The notes under the pieces were generated by a model. That model was not told the origin of the DNA. It searched no databases and was given only the letters and a program-made list of their open reading frames with translations. Source: Shewanella nanhaiensis (lineage in GTDB: Bacteria > Pseudomonadota > Gammaproteobacteria > Enterobacterales > Shewanellaceae). From it: 64,000 bases of DNA. The position numbers and the translations under genes are program-made. Below are positions 7,489 through 18,044 of the stretch, one piece after another; position 1 is the stretch's first letter; every line of letters begins with the position of its first letter. The DNA lies in NCBI RefSeq assembly GCF_019457885.1, contig NZ_JAHZST010000006.1, positions 186,001-250,000 on the forward strand. Direction: 5' to 3'.

Positions 7489-10311
7489 TTAGAGGTATAT
7501 ACTGCGTATTTTGTCGATATCTATGGTATCAGCCTGTTGCTCGGTCAGATATCGGCTCGCGTACTTGCTGTAAACATCGGTTTGGATAAAGAGATCAAAT
7601 AGTTCCCTATCTAAATGTTGGTCTTTGACCATATTAGCCATGATGGTTAAGGCTTGGCTTATCGGTTTAGCAATTTTGTAGGGCCTGTCAGATGCTGTTA
7701 ATGCTTCAAATACATCGGCAATGGCTAAGATGCGCCCCTGCAAGGGGATCTCCTCGCCTGTTAGCTGTAGAGGGTAGCCTTTACCGTCGATACGCTCATG
7801 GTGGCTGCCGGCAATAAGCGGTACATTCTTTAGGTGCTCAGGGTAGGGCAGCTGATCTAACATTAGATAGGTCTGCACAATATGCTCATTGATATTGTAG
7901 CGATCTTCCACGGTTAACGTGCCAGCTTTTACGCCTAAATTGTACAGCTCTCCTCGGTTATATTGATATTCAGGTTGCTTCATCTTGAAGTCGCGTAGCC
8001 CGTTAGTAGGCAGTATTTTTTTATCGTCCCAGCCGTAGAGGTGCTCAGCTTTATCCGCCAATACAGGTTCGCTAATCGGCAGTGTTTGTGCGATTTTTCT
8101 TGCCTGCTCTTGGTGAGAGATGCCGATATTATCTGGCAAGGTTCTGAGCCAGTGTCTCTTTGCTATTTTCTCTAGGCGTTTAAGCTTATCCTCCTCCATA
8201 AACTCAGTTCCTAAATTACATTCGGCAATAAAGGCAAACTCCTCTTCCAGAGTCTGTTTTTGTTGCTCACAATGGCTCTTAGCCTGCTGTTTATCTTGGC
8301 CTGCGAGGAGGGCTTGCAGGTAGGCGATATCAGCATCACGTTTTAGTACTTCATAACGCATTCTTATTTCATGGATTCGATCATAGACTGTCTCTAGTTT
8401 GGTGGATTTATCCATGATGAAATCTGGGGTGGAGACTTTTCCGCAGTCATGTAACCAAGCGGCGAGCCATAACTCCTCCCACTGTTTATTGTCCATGTGA
8501 AAATTGACGAAATGCTCGCTATCGAGCACGACTTTTTCGACTAACATCTTGGTCAATTCGGGAACGCGCTTGCAGTGTTCGCCTGTGTAAGCCGACTTCA
8601 CATCGACGGCACTGGCGGTCATCATCACAAAAGCATGGAATAGGTTTGTCTGCTCCTCCATCGCTTCTAGGTGCTCTAGCACTAGCTCATTAAAGCCAAT
8701 AAACTCCTGAATGAATTCGAGTCTGCTGCGAACATCGGCCGTTATTTTATATTCGAAGCAGATAAGTAGTGCGCCGGTATTTTGGTTATTTCGATTCATT
8801 AAGGACATCAAGAAACAGGTGTGATGTTTCTCTGCGACGAGCTCAGCTTCCTCTTTGGTTAACTCATAAATTGGCTGCTTGAAAGCGGTTGGGTTGATAT
8901 CAAATAGTGCTTGCAGTTCAATGTTTTGTTTATTACCTATTCCTGCCGATAGCGAAAATTCAGCACGGGACTGACGTGAATTGATAAAGAGTAAGCAAGT
9001 GTCGGAATTTAAAATCTCCTGCACTTGAGATACCAGAGAGCGGGAGACCTCTTTAGGCTCCGTAGAGCGCGCCACACTCTTTAAATTACGGATAAAGTCG
9101 CGTAGTACCTTCTCCATTATCAACATGTTCTCATTCACTTTATCTATCTCTGCAATGCCTGAACTACGATAGGGGCGATGGGTAAAGACAAAGCGTTGAA
9201 TATTATCCAGTGACTCCACGAGGAAGGTGAGCGGTTTGACAACACGGCTGGTGGCTGCAAACACGATGAGCAGTGACAAGGTCACGATCACTATAGATAA
9301 CACGATTAGCTCGATGCGAAACTCATTAGAGTTGGCAAGGAGATCGTTTAACGAGATAAGGTTCACAAGGTAGAGGGTCTCGTTTTTTCCAACCATCATA
9401 GGGGTTATAATCAGCTGCCAAGATTGATCTTTCCACTCAATACTGTGGCTCTCCCCTTTAATATTTATGCTCTTTAGCGCAGGGACAAACTGGCCGATCT
9501 CCAGATCTTTTAGGGTAACCTTTTTGGTTGGATCATCGACTTTAATCGTTTGATTGCTGGCGAGCAGCCCCTCCTTCTCGGTAAAGAGAAATGTTTGAGA
9601 GTTGGTTGAGTAGGTGAGCTCTCGTAGGGCTTCATTGAGTGAGTCTAAGGTGAAGTCTGCGGCGATCACACTGCTGTTATCTAAGGTGCGTCGTGAAAAC
9701 GTGATGCCAAAATGTTTGAAAAAATAGAAATAGTAGGGTTCAGTGACATTAATTTCACCGCCATTTTGGGTTTCGATAAACCAAGGTCTGACTCGGGGAT
9801 CATAATTTTGGTTGTCATAGGGAAATGCGCTGATAACTTGCATCTCTTTATTGAAGAATATGCGTTTTTGCAGACCATTGAACTGATTAAAGTCCACCAT
9901 GATAGCTGTGTTCTCTGGTGCATTGAGTTTAATGCTGTCACTGCGGTCATAGATAGGCCTAACCACAAACGAGTTACCATTTTTATGACCAAAATAGAGG
10001 GTTGATAGATGTGGACTATTGGCCAGAATTTTTGCCAAGGTACCTAACCACTCTGGGTTGTTAATCTCCAGCTTGGCATTGACGAAATCTGTGAACGCTA
10101 ATGTATCGAGAATGGTGGTTAGCGGTGTTTCTAATAGCTCTATTTTAGCCTTAAGCACCTCTGCATGACTATCTATGATATCCCTCGAAAGGCTAGTGGT
10201 GACCTCACGTGAATGCTCGATACTCACCTTAATCAGAACAAGACTCAATAGTAGGATTATTGAAGTCGATATCCCTGTGATAAAGGTTCTGAAAGAGACG
10301 GATTTTTTCAT
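7489..10311 (-). CDS. Membrane sensor with HD-GYP c-di-GMP phosphodiesterase domain
   Basis: This 940-residue inner-membrane signalling protein probably degrades cyclic di-GMP. Membrane helices lie at about 13-30 and 333-352. The periplasmic part between them looks like a double Cache sensor ([28 protein letters not shown]). A HAMP-like linker and a GAF-like region (about 400-570) come next, then the HD-GYP domain. Metal-site residues are visible: HDCGK at 621-625 and [11 protein letters not shown] starting at 837. These two motifs are usually about 60 residues apart; here they are 216 apart, so roughly 150 residues are inserted within the catalytic domain. It is monocistronic and convergent with the lipoprotein gene. 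Confidence 0.9.
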   Translation of the reverse strand: MKKSVSFRTFITGISTSIILLLSLVLIKVSIEHSREVTTSLSRDIIDSHAEVLKAKIELLETPLTTILDTLAFTDFVNAKLEINNPEWLGTLAKILANSPHLSTLYFGHKNGNSFVVRPIYDRSDSIKLNAPENTAIMVDFNQFNGLQKRIFFNKEMQVISAFPYDNQNYDPRVRPWFIETQNGGEINVTEPYYFYFFKHFGITFSRRTLDNSSVIAADFTLDSLNEALRELTYSTNSQTFLFTEKEGLLASNQTIKVDDPTKKVTLKDLEIGQFVPALKSINIKGESHSIEWKDQSWQLIITPMMVGKNETLYLVNLISLNDLLANSNEFRIELIVLSIVIVTLSLLIVFAATSRVVKPLTFLVESLDNIQRFVFTHRPYRSSGIAEIDKVNENMLIMEKVLRDFIRNLKSVARSTEPKEVSRSLVSQVQEILNSDTCLLFINSRQSRAEFSLSAGIGNKQNIELQALFDINPTAFKQPIYELTKEEAELVAEKHHTCFLMSLMNRNNQNTGALLICFEYKITADVRSRLEFIQEFIGFNELVLEHLEAMEEQTNLFHAFVMMTASAVDVKSAYTGEHCKRVPELTKMLVEKVVLDSEHFVNFHMDNKQWEELWLAAWLHDCGKVSTPDFIMDKSTKLETVYDRIHEIRMRYEVLKRDADIAYLQALLAGQDKQQAKSHCEQQKQTLEEEFAFIAECNLGTEFMEEDKLKRLEKIAKRHWLRTLPDNIGISHQEQARKIAQTLPISEPVLADKAEHLYGWDDKKILPTNGLRDFKMKQPEYQYNRGELYNLGVKAGTLTVEDRYNINEHIVQTYLMLDQLPYPEHLKNVPLIAGSHHERIDGKGYPLQLTGEEIPLQGRILAIADVFEALTASDRPYKIAKPISQALTIMANMVKDQHLDRELFDLFIQTDVYSKYASRYLTEQQADTIDIDKIRSIYL

Positions 10312-10920
10312 GCTGAATTCTCAATAAACTTAGTAAGCCTTGCTCACCTAAATAAGTTTTTAATGCTGGTTAAATAATGGCAGCCAGCTTATATAGTAAA
10401 TTTTCATCTCTGTCGCCATATTTTTGAGTTAGCGATCTACTTATTTGATCTATCTCAAGTTGGACTGAATTGACTTTAAAATCATCAATTGCGGGGAACG
10501 AAAAGCGTGTTTTGTCACTTTTTTGTCGCTCAACTCTGCTGTCTGTTGCTCTGTTGTTGAGAATGAAATGACCTGTTAGCAATCAAATTCAGTTCACACT
10601 GAGTAGATACTCAAAAATAGGTATGATCACAAAATACTATACAGTGAAACCTCACGCCCAAAATCAAGATTAGTATTGATTTTACTGGATTTCCTATGAG
10701 GTACCTCTCATCAATTTCCTGTCTGAATTGTTACTTTATCCAGTGAAAACTATTGGTGAACTTGAGTCATCGAGCAGATTTTCACTGTGAGTCCGTTTGA
10801 TCTGAGACTGTTAACGATCTTAGTTGGGGAACAGGGTGAGTGGAGGCTTTTTGAGCGAGACTTGCTTTAGATTGGGTGTTTGATTTGGACGGCCGTTTAT
10901 TATTATAACTGGATTTAACT
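10312..10920. other. Intergenic region upstream of the HD-GYP gene and dba
   Basis: This 609-base AT-rich gap lies between divergent genes and should hold both promoters. A 70-codon frame on the minus strand (10582-10370, TTG start, no ribosome-binding site) ends 58 bases before the HD-GYP gene. Its sequence is not obviously unnatural, but nothing else supports it. I see no other structure. Confidence 0.4.
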
Positions 10921-11088
10921 ATGGAATTTTTACTCTTCTGTCTCATCTTCTTTACCGCTTATTTAGTGGCTTTTAAGCCACATAAGCAGCGCATGGCAGA
11001 TATCTGTCTGTGTGCCAGCATTGGCATGAGCATTCTTATCTGGGTGATTGCTACCTGGGGCATGTTAGTACCGGCAGGGAACCTATAA
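10921..11088 (+). CDS. dba: Dba-like small inner-membrane protein
   Basis: This 55-residue protein is mostly hydrophobic, with two likely membrane helices (LLFCLIFFTAYLVAF at the N-terminus and SIGMSILIWVIATWGMLV later). It ends 4 bases before the dsbI start. In Campylobacter jejuni a small membrane protein, Dba, is encoded in just this way upstream of DsbI, and translation of the two is linked. Size, topology and position match that pair, but the assignment comes mainly from context because such short hydrophobic proteins carry little sequence signal. Its role would be to support disulfide formation by DsbI. A weak ribosome-binding site precedes the ATG. Confidence 0.72.
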   Translation: MEFLLFCLIFFTAYLVAFKPHKQRMADICLCASIGMSILIWVIATWGMLVPAGNL

Positions 11089-11092
11089 GAAT

Positions 11093-12541
11093 ATGAAAAT
11101 GAAAGAATCAACTGTAAACCAAATCGTCTCCCTTGCAGCCATGGCACTGATTGCGCTGCCAGTGGGTATCGCCTGCATCATTTTAGGTTATGGATTAGGT
11201 GATACTCCCTGTATTTTATGTTGGCAAGAGCGTACTGCCATGGTGTTGGTTGCCCTGATTGCTATCTTCATTACTCGTTATGGATTAAAGCCAAAATACC
11301 TTGGTGCGCTGATTTTTGCCTCTGTTTATGGTCTGTGGGCAGGTTATCGTCATAGTTCGAACCACATCTTGAAAGACATTGGCCAAGGCTTTGGCCCAGC
11401 TATCTTTGGCGTGCACACCTATGTGTGGGTGATGGTGGTGTTCCTCGTTATCTTACTGTTTGCTGCGGTATTGCTGATGTTACAGGGCGATAAGTTAAGT
11501 GAGAAAGAGGATAAGAACAGCTGGACCTTGTTAAACCGGTCGACTGTAATGGTGTTTCTCGTGGTGATTGGTTTCAATATTGTGCAGGCGTTTAGCCAAA
11601 CGGGACCTTTTCCATTTATCGGTCAGAGCGATCCCTACCGTATGACTTTCGACAGCGACAAGATTGTCTGGTCTACCGCTAACTGGCCTAAACTCTCCTC
11701 CCTATCTGCTCGTGGTAGTTACGCTATTGAGCGTCCAGACTTTGCCAATATGGCAAAGGTTGAGGGAAGTGAGGTGAGTAATCAGCGGAGCTTGAACGCT
11801 TTGAGGACACAAAACCTACCAAGTGAGATCACTGGCGTGGCGACTGGGATAAGTTATAGCCCCAACAGTGATATCTATGCCGTGGTGACCAGCGATAACT
11901 GGGTACACTTTCTCAACGGTAAATTGGATAAAGTGTTAGCCTCTGTGATGATTGATGGTGCTTTCTCGGTCGAGATATCTAACCTCACAGGTGTTGCCTT
12001 TGATGGTGATAACAGCGTTGTTGTTACCGCAGATCATAAGAGCTATGTGCGTCTTGAATACGATCCATTAGCAAAAATTGCCGACAGTTACTGGTTGTTT
12101 ATGGATGGCACAGATGGCGTGAAGGAGTTGAAACGTAGTCGCTTCTCAACTGTCCGTGCTAAGTATAACTATATCGGCAGTTTAGGCTGGGATGCTGCGA
12201 CTCAAGAGTATGTCACTGTGACACTGCCGGCTAAAGTGCGTAATAACTTTGTGATCTCTCGTTTCAGCAATCAAGATTTTGAGCTCAACAGTGAAGCTAA
12301 AATTATCAACTCTGCAGAAACCTTTCCTATGGTGACAGGTTTAGCCATCGAGCAAGATAAGGCTTACCTGTTAAACCACAGTGCTAAGCAAGTTTTAGAG
12401 ATGACGATGGCAACCAATAGTATTGATGCTGCGTATAGCTTTGAGGGGGTGAGTAATCCTCAAGGTTTGACCTTAGTGAACGGTGAGTTTACCGTGCTTA
12501 ATGGGGCGCAAGGTCAAAACTCAGTGAGCTTTTTTAAATAG
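11093..12541 (+). CDS. dsbI: DsbI-type disulfide bond formation protein with C-terminal beta-propeller-like domain
   Basis: This 482-residue inner-membrane protein probably re-oxidises a periplasmic DsbA-like thiol oxidase and passes electrons to quinone. The N-terminal ~160 residues are DsbB-like, with about five membrane helices and the redox motif CILC (Cys40, Cys43) before WQERTAM. The only other cysteine is Cys28, in a membrane helix, so the second periplasmic cysteine pair of classical DsbB is missing. The last ~300 residues are periplasmic, with repeated beta-strand blades (such as SPNSDIYAVVTSDNWVHFL), as in Campylobacter DsbI. It is coupled to the dba-like gene. ATG 11099 is an alternative start. 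No arylsulfate sulfotransferase gene, the usual partner of another DsbI type, is nearby. Confidence 0.85.
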   Translation: MKMKESTVNQIVSLAAMALIALPVGIACIILGYGLGDTPCILCWQERTAMVLVALIAIFITRYGLKPKYLGALIFASVYGLWAGYRHSSNHILKDIGQGFGPAIFGVHTYVWVMVVFLVILLFAAVLLMLQGDKLSEKEDKNSWTLLNRSTVMVFLVVIGFNIVQAFSQTGPFPFIGQSDPYRMTFDSDKIVWSTANWPKLSSLSARGSYAIERPDFANMAKVEGSEVSNQRSLNALRTQNLPSEITGVATGISYSPNSDIYAVVTSDNWVHFLNGKLDKVLASVMIDGAFSVEISNLTGVAFDGDNSVVVTADHKSYVRLEYDPLAKIADSYWLFMDGTDGVKELKRSRFSTVRAKYNYIGSLGWDAATQEYVTVTLPAKVRNNFVISRFSNQDFELNSEAKIINSAETFPMVTGLAIEQDKAYLLNHSAKQVLEMTMATNSIDAAYSFEGVSNPQGLTLVNGEFTVLNGAQGQNSVSFFK

Positions 12542-12616
12542 TGTAATCGATTAAGCTTTTATAGATTGGAGAGCTAGCTGTACAGATTGTGTTAGTACTT
12601 GTGTGACTCTCGAAAG

Positions 12617-12650
12617 AGCCCTTGGTTGTGACTACCAAGGGCTTTTTATT
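12617..12650 (+). terminator. Rho-independent terminator after dsbI
   Basis: A 9-bp GC-rich stem (12617-12625 with 12635-12643), a 9-base loop and a following T-run end the dba-dsbI unit, ahead of the convergent SIMPL gene. Confidence 0.88.
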
Positions 12651-12665
12651 GGATAAGGTATAGGG

Positions 12666-13382
12666 CTACTTTAGCTTAAATACCACCTCAACTCTGTCTG
12701 TGATGGTGACTTGCCCTTGCTGATAACTCTCTGCGGCATCGAACTTAGGACTCGCTGCATTCATTCTTAGCATGACAGGTTGAACCGGATGTTGCTCGAA
12801 ATAACGGATCTCCCATACACCATCTAGCTTTTCACCAAAGCCTTTAGCTAGGGAGCTCGCCTTGTTTTTGGCATCAAGAATCGCAGCTTGACGAGCCTTT
12901 TCGACATAATCAGCCTCTTTACTGGTTTTAAGGGCGATATTGTTAATGCGATTTATTCCCTCTTCAAGGGCTGAGTCTAAGATATTGTTCAGGCGAGCTA
13001 GCTCTTTGACCTTGACTGTTATCTGCCTGCTTGCGTTGTAGCCAACCAGTTCGGCAGGCTTATCTTTTTGGTAGTGATATTGAGGCTGAAGATTCAGGTT
13101 TGCACTCTGGATATCTGCTCGTTCGACTCCTGCCGCTTTTAAACGCTCGATAAATTTAGCGACCGCGGTATCTGAAAGCATCTTAGCTCCCTTGGCTGTT
13201 TTATCTTTAATGGCAACCTGAACATTAATTTCGGCCATATCAGCTTCGACAGCCAGCTGGCTGACTCCGACGGTTTCAAGATGAGGAAAGCTAACTTCAC
13301 TGGCCTGTAGCAGTGGAGCGGCCAAGATGCTTGCGCTGAGAAATGTACTTGTCAGTAGATTTGATAAAAGTGAACGCTTCAT
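12666..13382 (-). CDS. SIMPL domain (DUF541) periplasmic protein, YggE-like
   Basis: This 238-residue exported protein has a signal peptide (LTSTFLSASILAAPLLQA, cleaved near residue 27). One DUF541/SIMPL domain fills the rest: VGVSQLAVEADMAEINVQV, the conserved DIQSANLNLQPQYHY, and KARQAAILDAKNKASSLAKG. It resembles E. coli YggE, a periplasmic protein tied to tolerance of oxidative stress; the molecular activity is not known. I set the start at 13382 (MKRSLL) because GGAGTT lies just upstream and the signal peptide begins there. It is transcribed alone, convergent to dsbI. Confidence 0.88.
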   Translation of the reverse strand: MKRSLLSNLLTSTFLSASILAAPLLQASEVSFPHLETVGVSQLAVEADMAEINVQVAIKDKTAKGAKMLSDTAVAKFIERLKAAGVERADIQSANLNLQPQYHYQKDKPAELVGYNASRQITVKVKELARLNNILDSALEEGINRINNIALKTSKEADYVEKARQAAILDAKNKASSLAKGFGEKLDGVWEIRYFEQHPVQPVMLRMNAASPKFDAAESYQQGQVTITDRVEVVFKLK

Positions 13383-13611
13383 AGGAACTCCAAAATAATC
13401 ATATTTAATCATGTGTTTAACGGCTTGCGCTTGCATCAGCTTCAGTTGTAGAGCTTATTCTGGCCGTTTGTTGAAGGTATAAACGGTGAAAGATAGAGAA
13501 AGGGTTAATCTTTTATTTAGGTCGAGTGGACGGTTTTCGATTTCGGTGTCATTGGATAAACGTGGGCTAAGGACTATTTTTAATAGAGTGACTGAACCTT
13601 AAGGAGCAGAT

Positions 13612-15651
13612 ATGCAGACAACTTTACTGTTATTGGTATTTTTTGTTGTTGCGATATTGCTTGGGATTATGCTGCGCAAGCTTTTAAAAAATACGGCCAT
13701 TCCCTATTCGGTTGCGCTGCTAACTTTGGGGATGTTGATAGGAGGGAGCTTAAGTTTTGAAACCCAGCTGCCTGTGGTTAATGAGCTAAAAGCATCATTT
13801 GTGCTTGCTAGTCAGTTAGATGCTAACCTTATTATGTTTATCTTCTTACCAGCTTTAGTGTTTGAGTCTGCCTTCTCTCTTGAGGTCCACCTCTTTAAAC
13901 GTATGTTCTCACAAATTGCTGTATTGGCTATCCCTGGCATGGTGATCTGCACCTTAATTACCGCTCTTTTGTGCTTAACGGTATTGCCTTGGAACTGGTC
14001 TATTGGTGCGGCCTTGATGTTTGGTGCGATAGTGAGCGCGACCGATCCTGTGGCTGTGGTCTCTTTGCTTAAAGAGATGTGTTCACGAGCTCGCTTGCAA
14101 ACCCTTATCGAAGGGGAGTCCCTGCTTAATGATGGTACCGCTATTGTACTTTTTACGCTGTTTCTCTCCCTTGCAACCCAAGTACAGCCCGAATTTGAAA
14201 CCAGTGAGGTGATCATTGAGTTTGTTCGTGTCGTCTCGATTGGGGTGATAATCGGGACTGTGGTTGCGGTGATAAGCTTGATGTTTATCGGTTCTCTATT
14301 TAACGATAGTTTAATTGAGATAGCGCTGACGCTGGTTTTACCCTATCTGGTTTTTTACGTTTCTGAACACATTTTTCATGCATCGGGCGTGGTGAGTGTG
14401 GTGACCTTGGCATTGATCTACGCAGGCCCCGGAAGGACACGATTTTCTCCTGAGGTGATGGAGCATCTACACCATTTCTGGCATACCCTCTCTTTTCTAT
14501 TTAATACCCTGATATTCATCTTAGTTGGCTTAGTGGTGTCGACGCGGTTAGGTTTAGCGGATTTAGCGAACTGGGAGTATCTGGCAGTTATCTTCTTAGG
14601 CATATTGATTATTAGAGGCGGCGTTATTTTAGGGCTAATGCCTATCTTAGCGCGCATAGGGATAGGGCTTACTAAGGAGAAATCAGTTGTATTGATTTGG
14701 GGTGGCTTAAGGGGGGCTGTGTCGCTAGCTCTTGCCTTAATTGTGGCAACTAATGAATCTTTAGATATTCAACTTAGGGATCAGGTACTTTTTTTAACGG
14801 CTGGCATAGTGGTACTAACCATAGTGGTGAACGGCTCAAGTATGCGGTTTGTGATGGGGAAACTGGGCTTGGATAAACTGCCGAAAGCCAAGCAGCAAAC
14901 CTTTGCCAAGGTACAGCATAAGATCTCCAATGAGATGGTATCGATGAGGAGCAAGCTTCAGAGTGATGAGTATCTTAAGTCTGTTAACTGGCCCCTTGTA
15001 GACAGAAATATTGTGTCTGTGGGGGAGGAATATGAGGAGGAGATAGACACTCAAGTTGAGTATTTACGAAAGCTTCTGGAGTCTGAGCGGCAGTTTTATT
15101 GGAACCAATTTGCTAAAGGGTTATTGAGTAAAGATGCGACGCATATTTTGGTCGATGCCATAGAGAAAGCGTTGGATGGAACGCCTCAGGTGTGGCCAAG
15201 AACCTCAATCGTGAAGCATTGGAAGATCCCACAGTGGTCAATTCGATGCCGTACTATCCCTGTTATTGGGACTTATGCCCGCGCGGCTAACTATAAGCAA
15301 CACATGATTATATTTGAGAGTGCACGGGGACTGTTTGAGGCCAGTGAATATATTAAAGAATTGGCTCCTAGTTTGTCGTTAGCGCCAGAGCAACTTAAGC
15401 TTGCACTGGAACAGGTTGAGCAGGTCAATCATTTCGCTAAAACCACCTTAGCTGATTTTCGGGAACAATCTCCCCATTTAGTGGAGCGTGTCGAGTCCTA
15501 TCTTGCATTAAGGATACTGCTCAACACTGAGCGTAAAATGATCCAAACCTTGACCCATGACGGTATGATCTCAGAAACCGATGCTGAGAAACTGATTGAA
15601 ACCGTAGAGCTTAAGATGCATCAAAGTAAGAAGCAGAGTCAGCTGATTTAA
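13612..15651 (+). CDS. CPA1-family cation/proton antiporter with long cytoplasmic tail
   Basis: This 679-residue inner-membrane protein exchanges Na+ (or K+) for protons. About 420 N-terminal residues form 12-13 membrane helices with family motifs: GAIVSATDPVAVVSLLKE, EGESLLNDGTAIVLF with the key Asn-Asp pair, and GGLRGAVSLALAL. The remaining ~260 residues are a hydrophilic, helix-rich cytoplasmic domain, longer than in NhaP and more like the NHE/SOS1-type bacterial antiporters. AAGGAG lies 7 bases before the ATG. It is monocistronic and almost abuts the convergent GGDEF gene (8-base gap). Ion preference cannot be read from the sequence. A role in salt and pH balance suits a marine organism. 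Confidence 0.9.
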   Translation: MQTTLLLLVFFVVAILLGIMLRKLLKNTAIPYSVALLTLGMLIGGSLSFETQLPVVNELKASFVLASQLDANLIMFIFLPALVFESAFSLEVHLFKRMFSQIAVLAIPGMVICTLITALLCLTVLPWNWSIGAALMFGAIVSATDPVAVVSLLKEMCSRARLQTLIEGESLLNDGTAIVLFTLFLSLATQVQPEFETSEVIIEFVRVVSIGVIIGTVVAVISLMFIGSLFNDSLIEIALTLVLPYLVFYVSEHIFHASGVVSVVTLALIYAGPGRTRFSPEVMEHLHHFWHTLSFLFNTLIFILVGLVVSTRLGLADLANWEYLAVIFLGILIIRGGVILGLMPILARIGIGLTKEKSVVLIWGGLRGAVSLALALIVATNESLDIQLRDQVLFLTAGIVVLTIVVNGSSMRFVMGKLGLDKLPKAKQQTFAKVQHKISNEMVSMRSKLQSDEYLKSVNWPLVDRNIVSVGEEYEEEIDTQVEYLRKLLESERQFYWNQFAKGLLSKDATHILVDAIEKALDGTPQVWPRTSIVKHWKIPQWSIRCRTIPVIGTYARAANYKQHMIIFESARGLFEASEYIKELAPSLSLAPEQLKLALEQVEQVNHFAKTTLADFREQSPHLVERVESYLALRILLNTERKMIQTLTHDGMISETDAEKLIETVELKMHQSKKQSQLI

Positions 15652-15659
15652 GCTAAATA

Positions 15660-17639
15660 TTACTTAATAAGTTGAGTTAGCATAAAGAGGAGTCGTTGAG
15701 TTTTACGTTTTAAGTTAGCAAGCTGCTGCGCCATTTTACTATGAACCTGTTCCACCTGCTGGGAGTTTGTAAATTTAGGCGTTCCTGTTTCGACACGGTT
15801 ACGCCCATTCTGTTTGGCGGTATAAAGTAACAGATCCACCGCGTTGGATAGTTCAGAAAAGCTCTGCTCTTTACTTGCCTCAACCACCCCAAAGCTGGAT
15901 GTGATAGTGAAAGGCTCACCTTTGAGGGAGACAAAGCGTAAACTTTCTATCTTTAACCTAAGGTCTTCAGCGATATCAGATGCTTGTTGTAAATTAGTAT
16001 TGGGGAGTAAGATCATAAACTCTTCGCCGCCAATTCGGGCGCAGATATCTTTCTCTCTAACATTATTGATAAATAGTGTAGCGACCTTAACCAGCACCTC
16101 ATCACCGACTATGTGGCCATATGAATCATTAACCACTTTAAAAAGATCAATATCTAGCAATATGCATGACAGAGGAGTGGTGTTATCTGGCTTATTAAGA
16201 CTCAGTAACTTATGGGATAGATAGCGCCGATTATAGAGGTTAGTAAGGCTGTCAGTATTGGCTATTCTCCCCCATCGGATCCGGCGACGGTTGATCCAGA
16301 GTGCGGCTAATGAGGCAAGAGTTGCGGAAACAATAGCAAAGAAAATTAATACATTCAGATATTCAATCTCATCTTCACTGTTTTCCAGCTCTAAAGTGTG
16401 CAGCACATTGTTCCAGCTCAGTTGCTGATTTTCAGCTTTCAACCTCTCCAATTTATAGAGGAGTTTCTGTCTCTCTAGGTTATCAAGCTGCTCATCGGCA
16501 CTAAATTGGCTAAAACTCTCTTGATAATTGAGTAGGGTAAGGTAAGCATTTTTAAAGTCACCTAATCCATAATAAGCTTTGGAAGCCGCCAAATGAAGTT
16601 GCAATTCTGAACGATTGAGTGAGCGATATTTATTGAGCTTTGGAAGTAGTGTTGAGAGGAGAACTAAAGCTCCTTGGAAGTTTTTGTTGATAAGTTTTTT
16701 GTTAACTTTAAGTAGGTTGAGTTTACTAATGAAATATCGGGTGTGTTCACGTTCACTCAAGCCTTCACTTGCTCGTAAATATTGTTTCATTCGCTCGGTT
16801 TCTCCCCTGTTTAACAGGAGCTCTGCTATCTGTAGGTTGATGCGGAAACGATGAAATCCATCACCTAAAACTTGAGCTAAAGTAAGTGCTTGAAGGTATT
16901 CTTGTATCGCTTTTTCATCTTGCCCCTGTTTCTTAGCTAGCTCAGCTATATCCATCTTTACCAATAACTGGTTAAAGGCCATTTTTCGTTTTTTGAAAAA
17001 GAGATAAGACTGTTCTAGCAATAACTCAGCTTTATCGAAGCCATTAAGATTCAGTAGTACCCCACCTAAATTTGATGATATGCGCTTAAGTAGCACCTGA
17101 TCATCGGTCTGCTTGGCAGTCTCCAATGAACTCATTAGGGCTGCCATTGAGATGTCATACTCCTCATTATCTCGGTATGCCTGACCCTTTACCAATAGGA
17201 ATTCGGCTGTGGTCGCGGGATCATTAAAAGACTCTGCAGCCTCAAGTAGGCTGTTTAGTTGTGATAGAACCAGTTGATTCTTTCCTTGCATCAACAGAGC
17301 TTGAATTAACCTGAGTTTGAGCTGAAATTGCTCCGCTTTAAATTCCGGCTTACCTTCCACATAAATCATCCCCTTTTCTGAGGCATTGATAGCCTGCTCT
17401 GCCTCATTTAGGAGAAGTGCTGCACTGGCTCTGAGAATAAAATATCTCACTAACAAGGGAGGAGGCTGCTTCTTTTTTAACTCAACTGCTTCCATATCGA
17501 TAAGGCGAGCTTGGGCCTTGATAGGTAGTGAATAGAGTTGATCTTCTATGCTATTTAGATTTCGTGAAAAACTGGAATTAGAGGGTGTGGCTAAGCTGGG
17601 TAGGCTGTAGAGGAAAAAGATTAGAAGTAGGAGACGCAT
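15660..17639 (-). CDS. TPR-containing diguanylate cyclase (GGDEF)
   Basis: This 659-residue membrane protein probably makes cyclic di-GMP. It has a signal peptide (LLLLIFFLYSLPSLA), a periplasmic array of tetratricopeptide-like helices to about residue 410, one membrane helix near 438-460, and a C-terminal GGDEF domain starting at LTNLYNRRYL. The active site is GGEEF (537-541), preceded by an intact inhibitory site RxxD (REKD, five residues before), so both activity and product feedback are likely. I chose the start at 17639 because AAGG lies upstream and the signal peptide begins there; a longer frame opens at 17705. It is monocistronic. The tandem TPRs may bind a periplasmic partner; the signal is unknown. 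Confidence 0.9.
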   Translation of the reverse strand: MRLLLLIFFLYSLPSLATPSNSSFSRNLNSIEDQLYSLPIKAQARLIDMEAVELKKKQPPPLLVRYFILRASAALLLNEAEQAINASEKGMIYVEGKPEFKAEQFQLKLRLIQALLMQGKNQLVLSQLNSLLEAAESFNDPATTAEFLLVKGQAYRDNEEYDISMAALMSSLETAKQTDDQVLLKRISSNLGGVLLNLNGFDKAELLLEQSYLFFKKRKMAFNQLLVKMDIAELAKKQGQDEKAIQEYLQALTLAQVLGDGFHRFRINLQIAELLLNRGETERMKQYLRASEGLSEREHTRYFISKLNLLKVNKKLINKNFQGALVLLSTLLPKLNKYRSLNRSELQLHLAASKAYYGLGDFKNAYLTLLNYQESFSQFSADEQLDNLERQKLLYKLERLKAENQQLSWNNVLHTLELENSEDEIEYLNVLIFFAIVSATLASLAALWINRRRIRWGRIANTDSLTNLYNRRYLSHKLLSLNKPDNTTPLSCILLDIDLFKVVNDSYGHIVGDEVLVKVATLFINNVREKDICARIGGEEFMILLPNTNLQQASDIAEDLRLKIESLRFVSLKGEPFTITSSFGVVEASKEQSFSELSNAVDLLLYTAKQNGRNRVETGTPKFTNSQQVEQVHSKMAQQLANLKRKTQRLLFMLTQLIK

Positions 17640-18044
17640 TGTTTTACCTTGAGAAGCTGGTGGGAAAGTAAAAATGTATGCCTCTCTAATAGACTGCATT
17701 TTCATATGTATCGAGCTATTTTCCGTTCTGTTAACCGCAATCTATTAAGTCGTTATAACCGCTAAAATAAAGCCTAGTAAGCTCACGGTATAAAGTCTAA
17801 ATCTTAGGGTAATAAGCCACATAAATAATGGGAGTTAGATGTTTTGTTTGCTCGTTGAGTTTTGACTAGCTTGAACAACAACTCATCTTGCTGCGCATAT
17901 TGTATGCTTTTTAAGAGAGTATACAAATATTGATACACAAAAAATTGCTGGATAAATTTGAAGCCTTTAACAGAAGAAACTACGTTTAACTAAGGTATTG
18001 AGCATTTTAAATGTGAAAGTTCGTGAGCAAACAGGGATATCTCA
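17640..18044. other. Divergent intergenic region
   Basis: This 405-base AT-rich gap separates the GGDEF gene and the response-regulator gene, both of which start here. I see no small ORF with a ribosome-binding site, no strong hairpin and no clear operator. Confidence 0.4.

Noticed and set aside
10370..10582. 70-codon frame upstream of the HD-GYP gene, minus strand
   Set aside because: Only a TTG start, no ribosome-binding site and no recognisable domain; the protein sequence looks plausible, so it stays a weak candidate.
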